Below, one piece after another: positions 47,681 through 60,001 of a stretch of 64,000 nt of DNA; the stretch's first letter is position 1, and each line of letters opens with the position of its first letter. The position numbers and the translations under genes are program-made. Source of the stretch: Peromyscus leucopus (taxonomy: Eukaryota > Chordata > Mammalia > Rodentia > Cricetidae); the NCBI RefSeq assembly GCF_004664715.2, contig NC_051072.1, positions 39,556,142 through 39,620,141 on the forward strand. The letters are read 5' to 3'. The notes below the pieces were generated by a model. That model had not been told where the DNA came from. It saw nothing but the letters and a program-made list of their open reading frames with translations, and ran no database searches.

Positions 47681-49520
47681 GTGTATACACAGGGCACACC
47701 CATGCCTCACCTCTCTACATCCTGAAGAAATAGCATAGAGTGAAGGAAGAAAGCAGGACCCTTACTAGGGGATGTACCCTGACAAAGGATAATCAATGTG
47801 TGGGATGTATTTAGGGCCTGTGACTAGAAAGCCCATTTGACATGGAGATGTGTACAGTGCTGGATGAGAATATCGAGTAGTAGGAGGGAGTGGGGACTGA
47901 GGAATCTTGTGGATTATTCCCCTGTGAAATATAGTCTTGGGAAGGTGTTTGTACTGGAAGGATCCCATCCACGTAGCTGTATGTAGTTGACTTTATCAAC
48001 ATGTTACATGATTGGACAAGGAAAATAAAACAAAAGGATGACTAACATGCAATGGTGTGGCTCTGGCTGAGGGTAGCAGAGGCCTAAGACGCCAGTATGA
48101 AGGAACTGGGGAAGCACACTGACTGAATGAACTTGGACTTGGGCCTAGAACTGAAGGAGGTAGCTGTATTCAAGCTCCCCTGCAGAAAGAATGGCAATCA
48201 CATTTTCAGAGCTGTGGAAGACAGGAGGCTGCTAGTTTTTCAGGAAAGAATGATGCTGGCAATGAGACACAGACAGAGCAGCACAAACAGTCCACTAGGT
48301 AGCTTCCTGGTGTGTGGGAAGCATCTGACTACGGAACAGGTTTCTTAGGCTTACTGGTCAACCTGCGGATACAGACAGTTGGAAGTGATGAACTCAGAGA
48401 CAGAATGATTCAGGAACCCCTGCGTGAGTCCTATCCCAACCCCAGAATTCAATACTGAAAATTTCTGTCAGAGTAAATGATAAGATATTGACATGGATGT
48501 CAAGTCCCCAAAAGACATAAATGGTTTTTATGATTTTTGTTCATGCTCGTTTGATAATAATGTTTAGGCTATGAAGATCTTTATGTAAATCAGAAATTAA
48601 CCTGTGACATATCTTCATTATAACCAGGTACTGGAGTTATTAGGGAAAAGCTTAAACCTTAGTATCTCAGCTCTCACCAGCAGTTACCAATGAAGAACAG
48701 AAAGAACTCAAATATGTTCCTAATCGTATTGACTTAGGTCAGCAGCCAGCACAGCTGATCATGGACATCTGGCCTTTTAAGGAGTAACAATTCATTCGTG
48801 ATGGCTCATTACCTAAAAGAAAGGAATGGTCTTTGAAAATGCATTTCAAATACCGTTAGTGGCCAAGGAAAGTTCTAGTCCTACAATTAATCCCAGGACC
48901 TGTTCATTCTGTTTCAATGGTTGGGGTATCTGTCTTCTGATTAATATGTCTGTTTAGCAAGTATCAAAAATGGATATTTTAAAACAAAGTCTCTCTCTCT
49001 CTTTTTCATAAGTGTTCAAAGACTAAGCTGTGGTGGCAGAGAACAATAAAAATGTAAAATGTTACTTTAAAGGTATGACTGTAATCTAATCCCTATCCCT
49101 GGGGGACCATCATGAATATGAGAACATGAGTAACTGTGTGCTGTGCAGGAGGCTACGGATCTTAGGGTGTCTGCCAGTGTGGGATGACCCACACTTCCAG
49201 ACACAGATGTATACAAACATACACGTATACGCGCGCGCGTACTCTACACACTGGCTCTCTCTAAGGAGTCTCGCTAAGCTCTGCAGTCAGCTTACTCTTC
49301 ATTTTCAGGACTGTTCTTTTCTGGTGTTGTTCCTGGAAGAATAATCCTAGGAAGCAAGGGAACGAGTTACATGAAGGCAAAAAAACTGTAGGTGGAAAAT
49401 GTATGTAGATATATTTCTCCTAGGCATTCTTTAAGGAGAGACAAAAGTACAACCATGTCACTAAGACACCATCTGCTATCCTGGACAAGTAAAGTGTGAA
49501 ACTCCCCCTCCTTACTGAAG
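47681..49520. other. Mostly unique sequence
   Basis: A short alternating purine-pyrimidine element, tacgcgcgcgtac (49228-49240), is the only standout. Confidence 0.4.
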
Positions 49521-49524
49521 CCCG

Positions 49525-49692
49525 TGGAAAGCTGCCCCTGCACGCTGACCCCTGCCCCTGCCCCTGCCTCCTGCCCACTGCCTCCCTACCTCGGCCTCCT
49601 ACCCCACCTCCTACCCCATATCCCTGCCCTCAGCCTCTTCCCCTTGCCCCTGTTTCCCTTCTCCCTGCCCCCCTGCCCCCTGCCTCCCTGGC
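49525..49692. repeat. C/T-rich degenerate minisatellite (CCCCTGC/CTGCCTCC units)
   Basis: Repeated ccctgcc, cctcctaccccac and ctgcccc units give a strongly polypyrimidine plus strand. Long open frames here are by-products of the repeat. Confidence 0.8.
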
Positions 49693-49947
49693 TTCTTCCC
49701 TCTTCACACAGCCTGGTTTCTGTTTTCCTTCAGGGCTTATGTTCCACTGACCTACAAATGTCCACTGCAATTATGTCATTTTTCACTGTTTGCACTGTTC
49801 CCCGCTCTTCTTGCCCTTTTCTATTTTTGAAAAGTGTGTCCTTCAAAGCAGCATGCTTTCCTGTGAAGCCCTCAAGTAAAACATACAGTAAAGCGAGACA
49901 TTCTTATAGCATTTAAAACAGATCTTATGGCTTACAAAAACCCGTCA

Positions 49948-50330
49948 CTTGGAGGGGTGTCTCAATCAGTGACGTGCCTGCTGTGCCAGCATGAGGCATG
50001 AGTGTGGGTTCCCAGAACCCACATAAAATCTGAGTGTGGCCTCATCCTCATGTCATCCCAGCCCTAGAGGCAAACACAGAGACAAAGATGCCTGAGGCTT
50101 GCTGGTCAGCCAGCCTAAGTCAATGGATGAGCTCTGGGCTCAGTGAGAGATCCTGCCTCCAAAAGAAAAAAAAAAAAGAAGAAGAAGAATAAGAAGTGGA
50201 AAAGTAATAAAGGAAGCTCTTGACCTCTGTCCTCCACACATGCACAAGTTGTTATGCACACACACTCATATACACATACTCACCCCCCCCCACATCTACA
50301 CAAACACACACTCACACAAACAGTACATTG
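49948..50330 (+). mobile_element. B4/RSINE1 SINE with A-rich, GAA and CA segments
   Basis: gaggggtgtctcaatcagtg head, tgggttcccagaacccacat, cctcatgtcatcccagccct and agtgagagatcctgcctcca follow RSINE1 order. An A/GAA run (50161-50190), the ctcttgacctctgtcctcca end and CA-rich sequence follow. Confidence 0.75.
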
Positions 50331-50391
50331 ATAATTATTTGTGCTAAAATATACTAAAGATATCATTCATTTTTTTTTAAATTTTATTTTT

Positions 50392-50458
50392 TGTGATGCT
50401 TGAGATTGCACGCACTAGCCAAGGACTTTACCACTGAATGACAGCCCCAGCTCAAGAT
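50392..50458 (-). mobile_element. ID-like SINE fragment
   Basis: tgcttgagattgcacgcact, gccaaggactttaccactga and atgacagccccagctc read as the antisense ID/tRNA head. Confidence 0.6.
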
Positions 50459-51985
50459 GGCGTTTTAAATATTTCATGTACCTCTCTCAGTGGAAAAAAA
50501 AAAAAACACAAGGATGAGTTAAAGCATCAGGCAAACGGATCCAGAGGAACACGGATTCTTACCATCTGGAACTGAGTGCTTAAAGAGTAAAGGGGGTCTA
50601 TACTGGGGCACAAATCTGAGCCATCCCCGATGACTCCCTGTGACACCCCCCCATAGGCTTCTGTGTATCCGTGAGACAGTTTTCTTCAGGGAACTACCAG
50701 GATGCCCATCCTAGAGGCATTGCAAAAGCAGACGGGATAGCACAAGGCCTTGCTCTCCCAGGGATCTTTGCTGTTGACAAGTGCCAGTAAAGTTACAGAG
50801 GCCCAAGTCAGCCAGTGGCCAACAACTGATGAAGCACCTGCAGCCAGCCCCTCAAGCAACTCTCCAAAGCCAGACAGCTGTCAGTCTCTCTGAATACCTG
50901 GGACACTAGAGTCTCCAGACCTGAGAAAGATAAGCAGTGGGCTTCTCTTTGTGGGTGTAGGAGAAACAGCCATGTCAAGGTCTAGGGGAGAGGGAGGGTA
51001 CTGAGCCTGAGTGTGCCCATTCACTTGTGCCCTCATGAACTAGTCCTTCTTACACATCTGGGGTAGACATTTACACTATGATAAACATAGAGAAGATGAA
51101 CCCATCTTTCTGGGAAGACGACTTCAGTGAGGGGAATCCACTAAGTGTATGACCTCAGTTCCTTTTAACTAGGACTACTGTGTTACTTGGGAAGTCACAG
51201 AGTGGAAAGCCTGTTGGTCCAGCTCACCACTCTGCAGAAGGCAGGCTTCTATTAGTCTGCTGCCAGAATGGTCCCACCCAGCTCGGCCTCAGTTCACCGG
51301 CTGTGGCTTAGAAGTTCATGCTAACACTGAGTCACTCCAAACAATCCTGAAACACTAACTCATACCGTGCCTCTGTTTATCTGGAAAAAGGATATGTAAA
51401 GGAGGAATCAAGTTAAAATAAGGTGATGGTGTGAGTCTTGTTCAATATGGAGGATATTCCAATTAAAAGGAGGAATTTGGAGATGTAGCAGTACACAGAG
51501 GCTGGTACTTGGGAAGGCAGTTATCTCCAAATTAGGACATGAGGACAGACCTAGAAAGGCCCCATCCCTCCTGCCCTCAGGAGGATCAAGTTGAGAAGAA
51601 CTTGACTTTGAACATCCAGTAGCCGGAACTTCAAGGCAATGTTCTTGTGTGCTAAGTCCCACTGTGTGTGATGCTTTGCTAGCACAGCTCTAGGAAATGC
51701 ATCATACATTTGGTGGACAGAATTTTAGTCAAATGAGAGAGACCAGCTGGGAGGTCTCTTCGGTTTCTTGGGAGGTATGTCTAGATTACAGGATTCATTG
51801 AACATCATAATTTTGAAAAATAAATCCATTACAAATATCACCAGTGGTGCAAAAGTCCATAAAAATTCAATTATACAAATTTACAGTCCAGAGAAGGGGA
51901 AAAAAAATCAAATTACCATTTATGGAAATTTAAGCAGGGTTTATGGCTGGGAAAATAAACAGGGTTCTACTAATTGTGCAACATA
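50459..51985. other. Mostly unique sequence
   Basis: No exon or nameable repeat. Confidence 0.4.
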
Positions 51986-51994
51986 GCGTTAGGA

Positions 51995-52110
51995 AGCCAA
52001 GGCATAAGGATGAGGCTGTGTGGGCTCCGCTCTCGGCTCTGCTGTTTATCAGGGTTTTGACCTTCAGCAAGCAGCTGCTGTGTGCTGATCCCCGGTCCTC
52101 TACCACAAGA
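51995..52110 (+). mobile_element. MIR SINE relic
   Basis: ctctcggctctgctgtttat and ttttgaccttcagcaagcag, then ctgctgtgtgctgatcc, match the MIR core. Confidence 0.5.
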
Positions 52111-53735
52111 CTGCTAGTAGATGGGTCCCTGAGCTGCCAGGCTAAAGATTACCCATCATGATGACAGCTAAGGGCAGAGAGTTGTTTCAACTTAAAAACA
52201 AAACAAACAAACAAACCACCAACAACAAAACCCCAAAAAAACCCACAAAATTAAAGGCAAGCATTCAAAAATTTAAAACGTGGGGTTGTTTCTTTTTTAC
52301 ACGATACTTTCTATTTGTGTTTGTCATTTTTCTTTCTCTTACTCTGCAGCATTTCAGCATACTGAAAGCAGTATAGTGTCAGATGTAAACATCAAACTCA
52401 ACCATCCAGGTGGTTCTCTAAGCTATCTAGTTATCCACGCCCAGAAAAGCACCGAAGATTTCACGAGCACAGTTATTCTTTTCTTGGATTCTGACATGTT
52501 CCCAGATAAGGATGCTGAGCTGTCTGCTTTGGGCCGTATCATCACCACACCAAATCACATTGAAATAAATTTAGCTTTACCCTCTTGACTTTTATTGTGC
52601 AGGATTGATTTAGAGGATAACGATGCTACTTCCTTGCCACACATTCCCTGAGATGTTGGATAGACTAGTTGAGGCAGAGCTACAATTCAGTTCGTAGAGG
52701 ATACAGGGGAATTCTGTGTGACAAAATCTACTAACTTAAGAGCTGTGAAGTTGCTGGAGAATCATAGCACTCTGTTCAGGGAAGTGGGGGATCCCACTGG
52801 ATGTGAGGAATAGATATCTATGATAAGAAAGTGAGAATCTGACGCTGCTACTGTGATCACCACAGGCTATAAGATAAGCGAAGGCAATGTGCCAACCGGG
52901 TTGGCTCCGCACTGAAACAACTATATGAACAAGTCAGGGAACAGGCCTTTAACAAACAAATAATGTCCCCAGGATGTATCTTGCTTTACTGAAACCACTA
53001 AGCCACCCATTCATGAAACATTATAGGGCCTCCCTACGGCCTTTTAGCGATATAAATTTTCCCTGTAAATACTTGAGGGCCACTCCTTGATTTTAGAGTC
53101 CATATGTCTTATGAAGTGTCCAGAGATAAGACTGCTCATAATGCAGGCTCCCTTCTGGAAGCTCAGCAGGTTAAAAAAAAAAAAGTAAATAAATTTAAAA
53201 AAGCAGGATTCCAGCTCTCACGAGGACTTGGCTCGGGGGGCAGACCTTGCCAGCCTCTAGGACCAAGAGAAAAATGCATGTGTGCTCCTGAGGCCACCCA
53301 GTGTGTGGCATTCTGTTGTGATAGCTGAGTTAGACTCAAATCGGTGCCTACTCTTCCTTCATAGGGGTTATTAGAGCCCAGAACTATACACACACACACA
53401 CACAGGCCTTTTCATGGTTAGGGATAAACAGAACAGCAAATGCATTCCTTTTCATAATTAGATGTTCAATTATTACTTGTTAAATGATGAATGAATGTTA
53501 ACACTGTTTGAATGGAATTTCCTGGTGAAATGAGAGCCAAATGGTAAAATTCAATTTGGTCATCTTAATTCTGTGTAAGAAAAGCTATATCCCAAAGCAT
53601 CTTCTATGAAGGCCAGGGCACTGTTTATTAAAAGGCTGAGTGTTCTTTTGAGTATCTGTGCAGGTCTGGGAGACAAAAATAACTGGAGCAGAAGCACAGT
53701 GATAGAGTGCTAAAAACCATTAAGTGAGGAGGAGT
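52111..53735. other. Mostly unique sequence
   Basis: Holds an A-rich (aaac)n-like run at 52194-52254 and a strong polypyrimidine-AG acceptor-like motif at 52329-52349. No gene was recognised. Confidence 0.4.
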
Positions 53736-53879
53736 TGCTGGATGTAATGGTACAAGCCTTTAATCCCAGCACTGCAGAGGCAGAGGCAGGTGCATCTCTG
53801 TGGGTTTCAGGCCAGCCTGGTCTACAGAGTGAGTTTCAGGACAGCTAGGGCTACACAATGAAACCCTGTCTCAAAAAAT

Positions 53880-53880
<1 letters not shown>
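53736..53880 (+). mobile_element. B1 SINE, full length
   Basis: gctggatgtaatggtacaag head, cctttaatcccagcactgca, ggccagcctggtctacagag, and gaaaccctgtctcaaaaaat tail. Confidence 0.95.
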
Positions 53881-53949
<69 letters not shown>

Positions 53950-53956
53950 AAGAAAC
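53881..53956. repeat. (GA)n microsatellite grown from the B1 tail
   Basis: An array of about 30 GA units starts in the A-rich tail of the preceding B1 and ends in (GAAA)n. Confidence 0.95.
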
Positions 53957-56480
53957 AGGAGCTGGAGAAATGTAAGAGTGTTGAGATGATAAAAAGACCA
54001 AGCAGGCTAGTAACTCACTGTAGATATGGATGCTAGCCAGCTTTTAAAGAGCATGGGTGTCTAACATTCCATTGCACAATACTTGTGAATGTAACCAGCT
54101 TGCCTTTCCTCAGACCATCAAAATCCTGATAATACATAAATGCCACACCCAGAGCAAATAATATTTTGTTGGGGAGGGGGTAATAAGGGAGCCTGACTGG
54201 TGGCTGGGGACCTTGAGGGAAAGCATTGAATCCACCTTGGAATTCTGTGGTGTGGAAAAGCCGGCTACAGACAGTGACTATTAAATAACCAAAGCTGAAC
54301 TAATCTTGCCTAAACCAACCGGGGCTTCCAGTTGTCAGGAGGTAGCTGAGTCTCCAGGGCATTCTCAAGAGCTGTGGATCTATCCTGGGGCTTTTCACAT
54401 CGGGTGTAATGGGGATCTTTGCCAATTGTTACTAGACTCCAGGAAATAAAATTCCCATACCCCACAAACAATAAAAACCTCAAGCAAGTTTAATGTGGTA
54501 GCTGCCAGAAATCCAGCTTCCTGTTGTTGTCCAGGGCCCAGAAGTTCATATTTACCCTCAAGTAACTATGCCTTCCCTACACCCCTCCTGCCACCAAGAG
54601 ATCAGATCAACTGATAAGTCTGGAGTGTGTTTCAGTTTGGGAGAATGGTCAATTGCAGAGTCACTAGAAATGATTTTAACAGAGTCCATATAGAAAAACT
54701 GTGTTCAACAATAAGAGACCTTTAAGGAAATATGGCAAAACTGAACAGGAAGAATTCTTAGAATATGTCAAAGGATTTGCAGTACTGAGTAAAATCTAGA
54801 AGGGCATCTCATTTTTTTATTGGGTGTGGGAAGTAGGAGAACTTGAAATGCAGGTTTTGTTATTAAAGTGACTAGTTAAGGAAATTGGTGGCATTGGGAA
54901 AATCAACCGTCAGTGGGGAGGGAAAATGAAGAGGAAATAATTATAGGTGACGTTAATTGGGTGACTCATGACAAATAGAGAGAGACTTTGGAACACAATA
55001 TACAAACAGCCTGTGTGAATTGATTGACGTTGGTTGGTTTTGGTTTTGCTAGGAAAAATCAGAACGTTTCAGCACATCAGAGAAAAGACATTTGTTGGAT
55101 TGTCTGGAGGGATTTGGCAATGATACATCAGTGCCGGTCAACTCTACTACTGTTTTGAGTGGTTTGGGTTACTGTGCAGAGAGAATTCTGGGATTTACGT
55201 GGATACCAGTTTCTCATTGGTCTCAAATGGAGCAGCAGAACCCTAAGTCCATTGTCCCCGTTCTTCCCCAGAAACATTACCCTTAAACTGTACCTTTTTG
55301 ACTCCTGTAAGTACAGACCTCAATCCTGTGTGTAAAGGAAGACTTCACAGAGCCATCACTTAAGGCTACAGTGGGGAAAAAAAATGAATTTGCTCAATAA
55401 ATAATATCTATAAGCAAGATCTAGGAAGGAGGACAAGGAGGAGGAAGTAGTATTTGACACGTAAAAGAACTTTCAGACTGCATGGAGTCCTTACTCCATG
55501 CCTCATGTATTTGAAGAAAAAAGCTTCAAGCACACACAAAATATTTTCAGCTAGAATCAAAGCTCCCACCATGGAGCAGATGTGACAATGGTAACGAAAG
55601 GCCCCCCTCTAGTGGCCAAGATGAAGAACTACATGATTCAGCAAAGGAGGACAAAAGAGAACGAAAACCTGATAATTCCCCACAGGGTATCAGGGGAAGC
55701 AGTCACTTAGAGATACCTAAATGTGTGGTAAGTGAAAATTTTTTTTTGTTAGAAGCTAGTAAAAATCCTGTATGAGGTCAGAAGACAGTTAAGATGCAGC
55801 CCCACATGAATTTAGGCACAGTAATAGGATGTTGGGCCTCATAATCCCACCTTCCAAGGAGTAAGGGGGTCCTGGACCATGAGCGCCATCAAGAAGAGAA
55901 AGAGTGAGAAGAGAGAAAGCGCCTACACTCAGTTGAGTTTCATCTCCAGACTCCTAGATGGGGGTGTGGCTCGGGGAGCCCTACTTTCTCAAATACCGCC
56001 AATAAAACTTACTGCATCCAGCCCCCTACTTGCTTTTTGAAAGCATATGAAGTGCTGCTTCTTTAGTCTTCCTAGGTTAAAGGTAACAAATACATGTGAA
56101 TATAAGTGCTTTATAAACGTTCGCATACTACACACAAATTAGCCACTGTATACACGAAGTCCCCAGGTGGTGAGGAGGAGCCTGGTAACCGTAACATTTG
56201 AAGGTGCTTTAAAGCTATATTTATATTTTAAGCAGGCCTTTTATATTAAATTGCTTCATGGACCAAGATTGCTTGGGGTTAATAACATGATAATCTGAAT
56301 CCTCATTTTTTTTCTTGTGCTGTCCACACAACAAAGGGGCACTGACTCTGTCTAGATCTGTAGGTTTAATCAACCACTGAACTCTGATGCTCTGACTGTA
56401 ATCTCAGTGTTGAAATATGTCATACTGAAAAGCCTGATACGTTCCTAACTGTCCATGGTGATTTATAAAACAGATTTCTT
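53957..56480. other. Mostly unnamed sequence
   Basis: The segment about 55790-56015 (ctccagactcctagatgggg, ggtgtggctcggggagccct, caataaaacttactgcatcc) looks like an LTR R/polyadenylation region, but I could not find its borders. Confidence 0.4.
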
Positions 56481-57024
56481 TGGTGGGGTATTATTTTAAC
56501 TAGGCAAAGATGTGTTACATTTGTTTCTGCTGCTTTTGTTAATGATGTAAAGATGTGTTACACTTGTTTGTGCTGCATTTGCTTAATTATGAAAAGACGT
56601 GTTGCATTTGTATTACTTTGCCTGTCTAAGGCACCTGCTTGGTCTAATAAGGAGCTGAACGGCCAATAGCTAGGCAGGAGAGGGCTAGGCGGGGCTGGAA
56701 TAGAGAGAGAATAAGTAGGAGGAGGAATCCAGGCTCAAAAAGAGAGAAGGAAGGAGAAGAAGAGGAGGAAGAATGAGAGAAGAGAAGAGAGGAGATGCCC
56801 AGGGCCAGAAGTCAGGTCGCTACCAGACAGACAGACATAGAGATAGCAAGACAGTAAGAAAAGGTAAATAGCCCTGAGGCAAAAGGTAGATAAAGAGAAA
56901 TGGGTTAATTTAAGTTAAAGAAAAAGAGCTAGCCTAAGCTAGGCTGAGCATTCAAAACTAATAATGAGTCTCCATGTCATGATTTCGGAGCTGGTTGGTG
57001 GCCCAAAAGAAAAAGCCTGGTACA
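56481..57024 (+). mobile_element. LTR of a rodent endogenous retrovirus-type element
   Basis: Begins TGGTGGGGTATTATTTTAAC and ends AAAAGCCTGGTACA. It contains ggtctaataaggagctgaac, ggccaatagctaggcaggag, a purine-rich GAGAAGGA zone, and gggttaatttaagttaaag, a combination I know as a dispersed rodent LTR. The 5' part carries three imperfect copies of a gatgtgttacatttgttt-like unit. Flanks are not a clean duplication, so the ends are approximate. No coding internal region. Confidence 0.65.
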
Positions 57025-57424
57025 GTTTCCATGCTTTGTTACTCTGAGATACTAGACAGAACCCAAATAAAGGACAAAAGGGTGTGATTGGACCTGATGA
57101 CACCACCCTTATTTGAGAGAGAACTATCTCCTGACTATGGTACGGGGAGTTGTACTAGGTGGCATGTATTTACTTCATGGGTAAGGTAGAAATGAATTCT
57201 TTTCTTTTTACAATATCAGTTATGCTAGAAACAGCGAGTTTCTAACTTATTCAATGTAAGCTGTTTTCTGGGAGTCTCATATGACAGAAATCAATTTGCA
57301 TTATTTTTTCAAGCCAGTGGAATAGTAGACATGCATTATTTTCTTTTAGTCTTAGATGGCATTATTATGACTATCAAAGTGATACTCTTGTATGTGTAAT
57401 TATTTTACAGGGGAAATACCCCTT
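57025..57424. other. Unique or unnamed sequence
   Basis: Nothing recognised. Confidence 0.35.
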
Positions 57425-57990
57425 TAACACAGAAGACTGTCCATCAGCAGATGAAGGGGTAAGAAAATGTACAGGCACACTGTGGAATTTTCTTCATCCA
57501 CAAAGAGAGAAGAAAACACGACATTTGCAGGAAAATGGATGCAACTGAAAATCATCGTGTTAAGTGAAACAAGCCAGTCCAACAAAAATGAATTGTTATC
57601 TCTCATCTGTGGAAATACATATACATGTATACAATAGATCAAATACGTACATATATATAGTCAATAGAAAGATAGATGATAGACGGATGATAGATTGTGT
57701 GTGTGTGTGTGTGTGTGTGTGAAGTGCATGTGCATACACTGCAGGTAGAACAGGACTCACTCTGAGAGGGAGAAAGAGATCTTAAGGGAGTGCAGAAGGA
57801 GGAAGAACAGAGAGTGGTGGAACACATGTGACATACAGACAGAAGCACAGACTACTTGAGGGAAGCTGGGAGATCACCAAGAGGGGATGGGGGATGTGGA
57901 GAAGGCAGCAGAGGAGGAGGGGAAGAAGAGCAAGTAGAAGTGATGGACCTGAAGGAGAAGGCCGCAATAAACCACATTGCTTCACATGCT
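57425..57990 (+). mobile_element. L1 3' region fragment with (GT)n
   Basis: tccatcagcagatgaagggg, acatttgcaggaaaatggat and caactgaaaatcatcgtgtt, then tgaaacaagccagtccaaca, follow the 3' part of rodent L1. A (GT)13 run at 57695-57721 and a purine-rich 3'UTR stretch follow. Confidence 0.75.
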
Positions 57991-58716
57991 AGCTTAGAAG
58001 AAATGGAGCAATAATTAAAGAATGGTTCCAAAGAGGACATGTACTGCAAACTCTCACATTTAAGCTGTCAATCACAAGGACGCTGCACTCGGCCAAATCC
58101 TTAGGGAGCAGTTCGATTGTATCTGGAAATGCAGAGCTCAGCCATTTATTAGTCCCCGCCCCCATACACACACTTTTGGCTTGATGAAGGTCTATCCAAG
58201 ATGCAGAATGGAGTTAATGTTTTGTGATGCATTTAAAGAGCAGATTGTTATATCTTCATGTCTCAGGGTGCAAAAGGAAGGCTTCAACAGGAGGCACACA
58301 CAGAAGAAGTAAGGCAGGCATGGGGATTTGGTAAAATTACCCATGTCATTTTACCTCTCTTGAAGTTCCCAGGGAGAACCAGGTCCTCTAGTGTATCCAA
58401 ACCTTCTCTGTGCTGTGATTCCCTGGGAGCTTTTGCAGACGTGCCTGACAGATCACAACCTCCATCAAATGGAAGGGAACCTGTGAGTCACCTCACAGTA
58501 TTTCAGTTCTCGAGATGGCACAGACATGGAGCCAAGTCGGAGGAACATGTTGGTTGAGGAGCACACAGCTTAAACCAGGCATGGGATGCCTATGTAAGGG
58601 ATAAGTCAGTATTAAAGGACTTTTTAAATACCTTTCAATTTGTACAAGAACAAGAGGCAAGCTTCATTTTGTTCAGGTGCGGTGGGTATGAACAAATCAC
58701 CCACGGGAGAGAAAAA
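57991..58716. other. Unique sequence
   Basis: No exon or repeat recognised. Confidence 0.4.
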
Positions 58717-58727
58717 AGACTCCATGG

Positions 58728-58862
58728 TTTTTTTTTTTTTTTGGTTTTCGAGACAGGGTTTCTCTGTGTAGCTTTGCACCTTTCCTGGAACTCACACTGT
58801 AATCCAGGCTGGCCTCGAACTCCCAGAGATCCACCTGCCTCTGCCTCCCGAGTGCTGGGATT
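58728..58862 (-). mobile_element. B1 SINE with perfect 17-bp target duplication
   Basis: T run, gagacagggtttctctgtgt, gcacctttcctggaactcac, aggctggcctcgaactccca, and ctcccgagtgctgggatta, then an abrupt stop (5'-truncated B1). The sequence agactccatggtttttt is present at 58717-58733 and again at 58863-58879, a perfect duplication. High consensus identity suggests a recent insertion. Confidence 0.95.
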
Positions 58863-58879
58863 AGACTCCATGGTTTTTT

Positions 58880-59216
58880 AACCAAGGTGAGTCGAGAACA
58901 GAGTTAGCCGAGCAACCCACAGTCCACCCCGCTGGGTACACTGGGAACATGACAAATCTGTGGTCTGGTGCTAATCAGGAGTTGACAGACAGGGTCACCA
59001 TTGTGTAAACAGAGAGCAAGCAATGTGTGTACTTTCGTTAATATCAGAAATTCAAGCCAGAGCAAGGTACTAGACGTTAACCATTTAGGAAAGAATATTT
59101 CATCAATATTTGTATCTCTGCCTGCTTGGTTGAGTCCAAGCATTTTGAAAGAAGGCAAACATACAGCAAGGAACCCTTGTGGAGAATGGAAAAGGTACAG
59201 GCACGTTGCTGTGTAA
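58880..59216. other. Unique sequence
   Basis: Nothing recognised. Confidence 0.4.
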
Positions 59217-59585
59217 CTGGAAGTTTTCCTGTGTCCCAGCTGGCCATTGCTCCGGACAAATCTCTCCCACTCGCGTCCCCCAAGTAAACACACAAAGGCT
59301 TATATCAATTATAACTGCTTGGCCATTAGCTCAGACTTATTACTGACTAGCTCTTACACTTAAATTAACCCATAATTCTTATCTATGTTCAGCCACGTGG
59401 TTCAGCTTTTCTCGGTTCTGCCTTGACATCTTGTTTCCTCTGTGTCTGGCTGGCAACTCCTTTGCTCTGTCTGTCTCCTCCCTCTCTCTCCAGTTAGAAT
59501 GTCCCACCTAACCTTCTTCTGCCTCACCATTGGCCAAACAGCTTTATTTATCAAGCAATCAGAGCAACACATAATCACAGTGTAC
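59217..59585 (-). mobile_element. LTR-type repeat, antisense
   Basis: gtaaacacacaaaggcttat, atcaattataactgcttggc, acttaaattaacccataatt, ctctgtgtctggctggcaac, and ccattggccaaacagcttta are landmarks of a dispersed cricetid/murid LTR in reverse. Borders are uncertain; gtgtaa (59211) and gtgtac (59580) may be a degraded 6-bp duplication. Confidence 0.6.
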
Positions 59586-60001
59586 AGACCAGCATCCCCA
59601 TCATCACTGTAAGCACTGTAAGCACAGTGAGTGAATGGTTTCCAAAGTGGGGCTGCAGATCTACAGCGCCATTAGCCCAGCAGGCACATAATGGGACTCC
59701 CTCAAAACTAAGTGCGAACTCGGAGGGTGGGCCCATGGTGAGAGTGCTCCCGACCACCAAATTTCTGAGTTTCCTTTCTATTTATTTATAATTTTTAAGA
59801 GTGTTTAAAATTATGTGAATATGAATGGATTTAGGCATATGGGGACAGTGCCTACAGAGGCCAGGGGAGACTGTCAAACCGGTGGCACTGGAGTGGACTG
59901 TTGTCATCTGCTGTATGTGGGAACAGTGATTTAATGAGCTGGCTAACAGCAAAGACTTGCTGGTAACACAAGTGAAAGTGAGTGGCCTTGATAAGAAGGA
60001 A
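59586..60001. other. Unnamed sequence
   Basis: 59770-59950 weakly resembles a B3 in antisense (gaatggatttaggcatatgg, agaggccaggggagactgtc), too decayed to call. Confidence 0.35.

Noticed and set aside
49228..49240. Short CG alternation tacgcgcgcgtac as Z-DNA
   Set aside because: Too short to claim a structure, and no regulatory context.
49496..49916. Proline/leucine-rich open frames
   Set aside because: Produced by the C/T-rich minisatellite; two overlapping frames are both open, as expected from low-complexity DNA.
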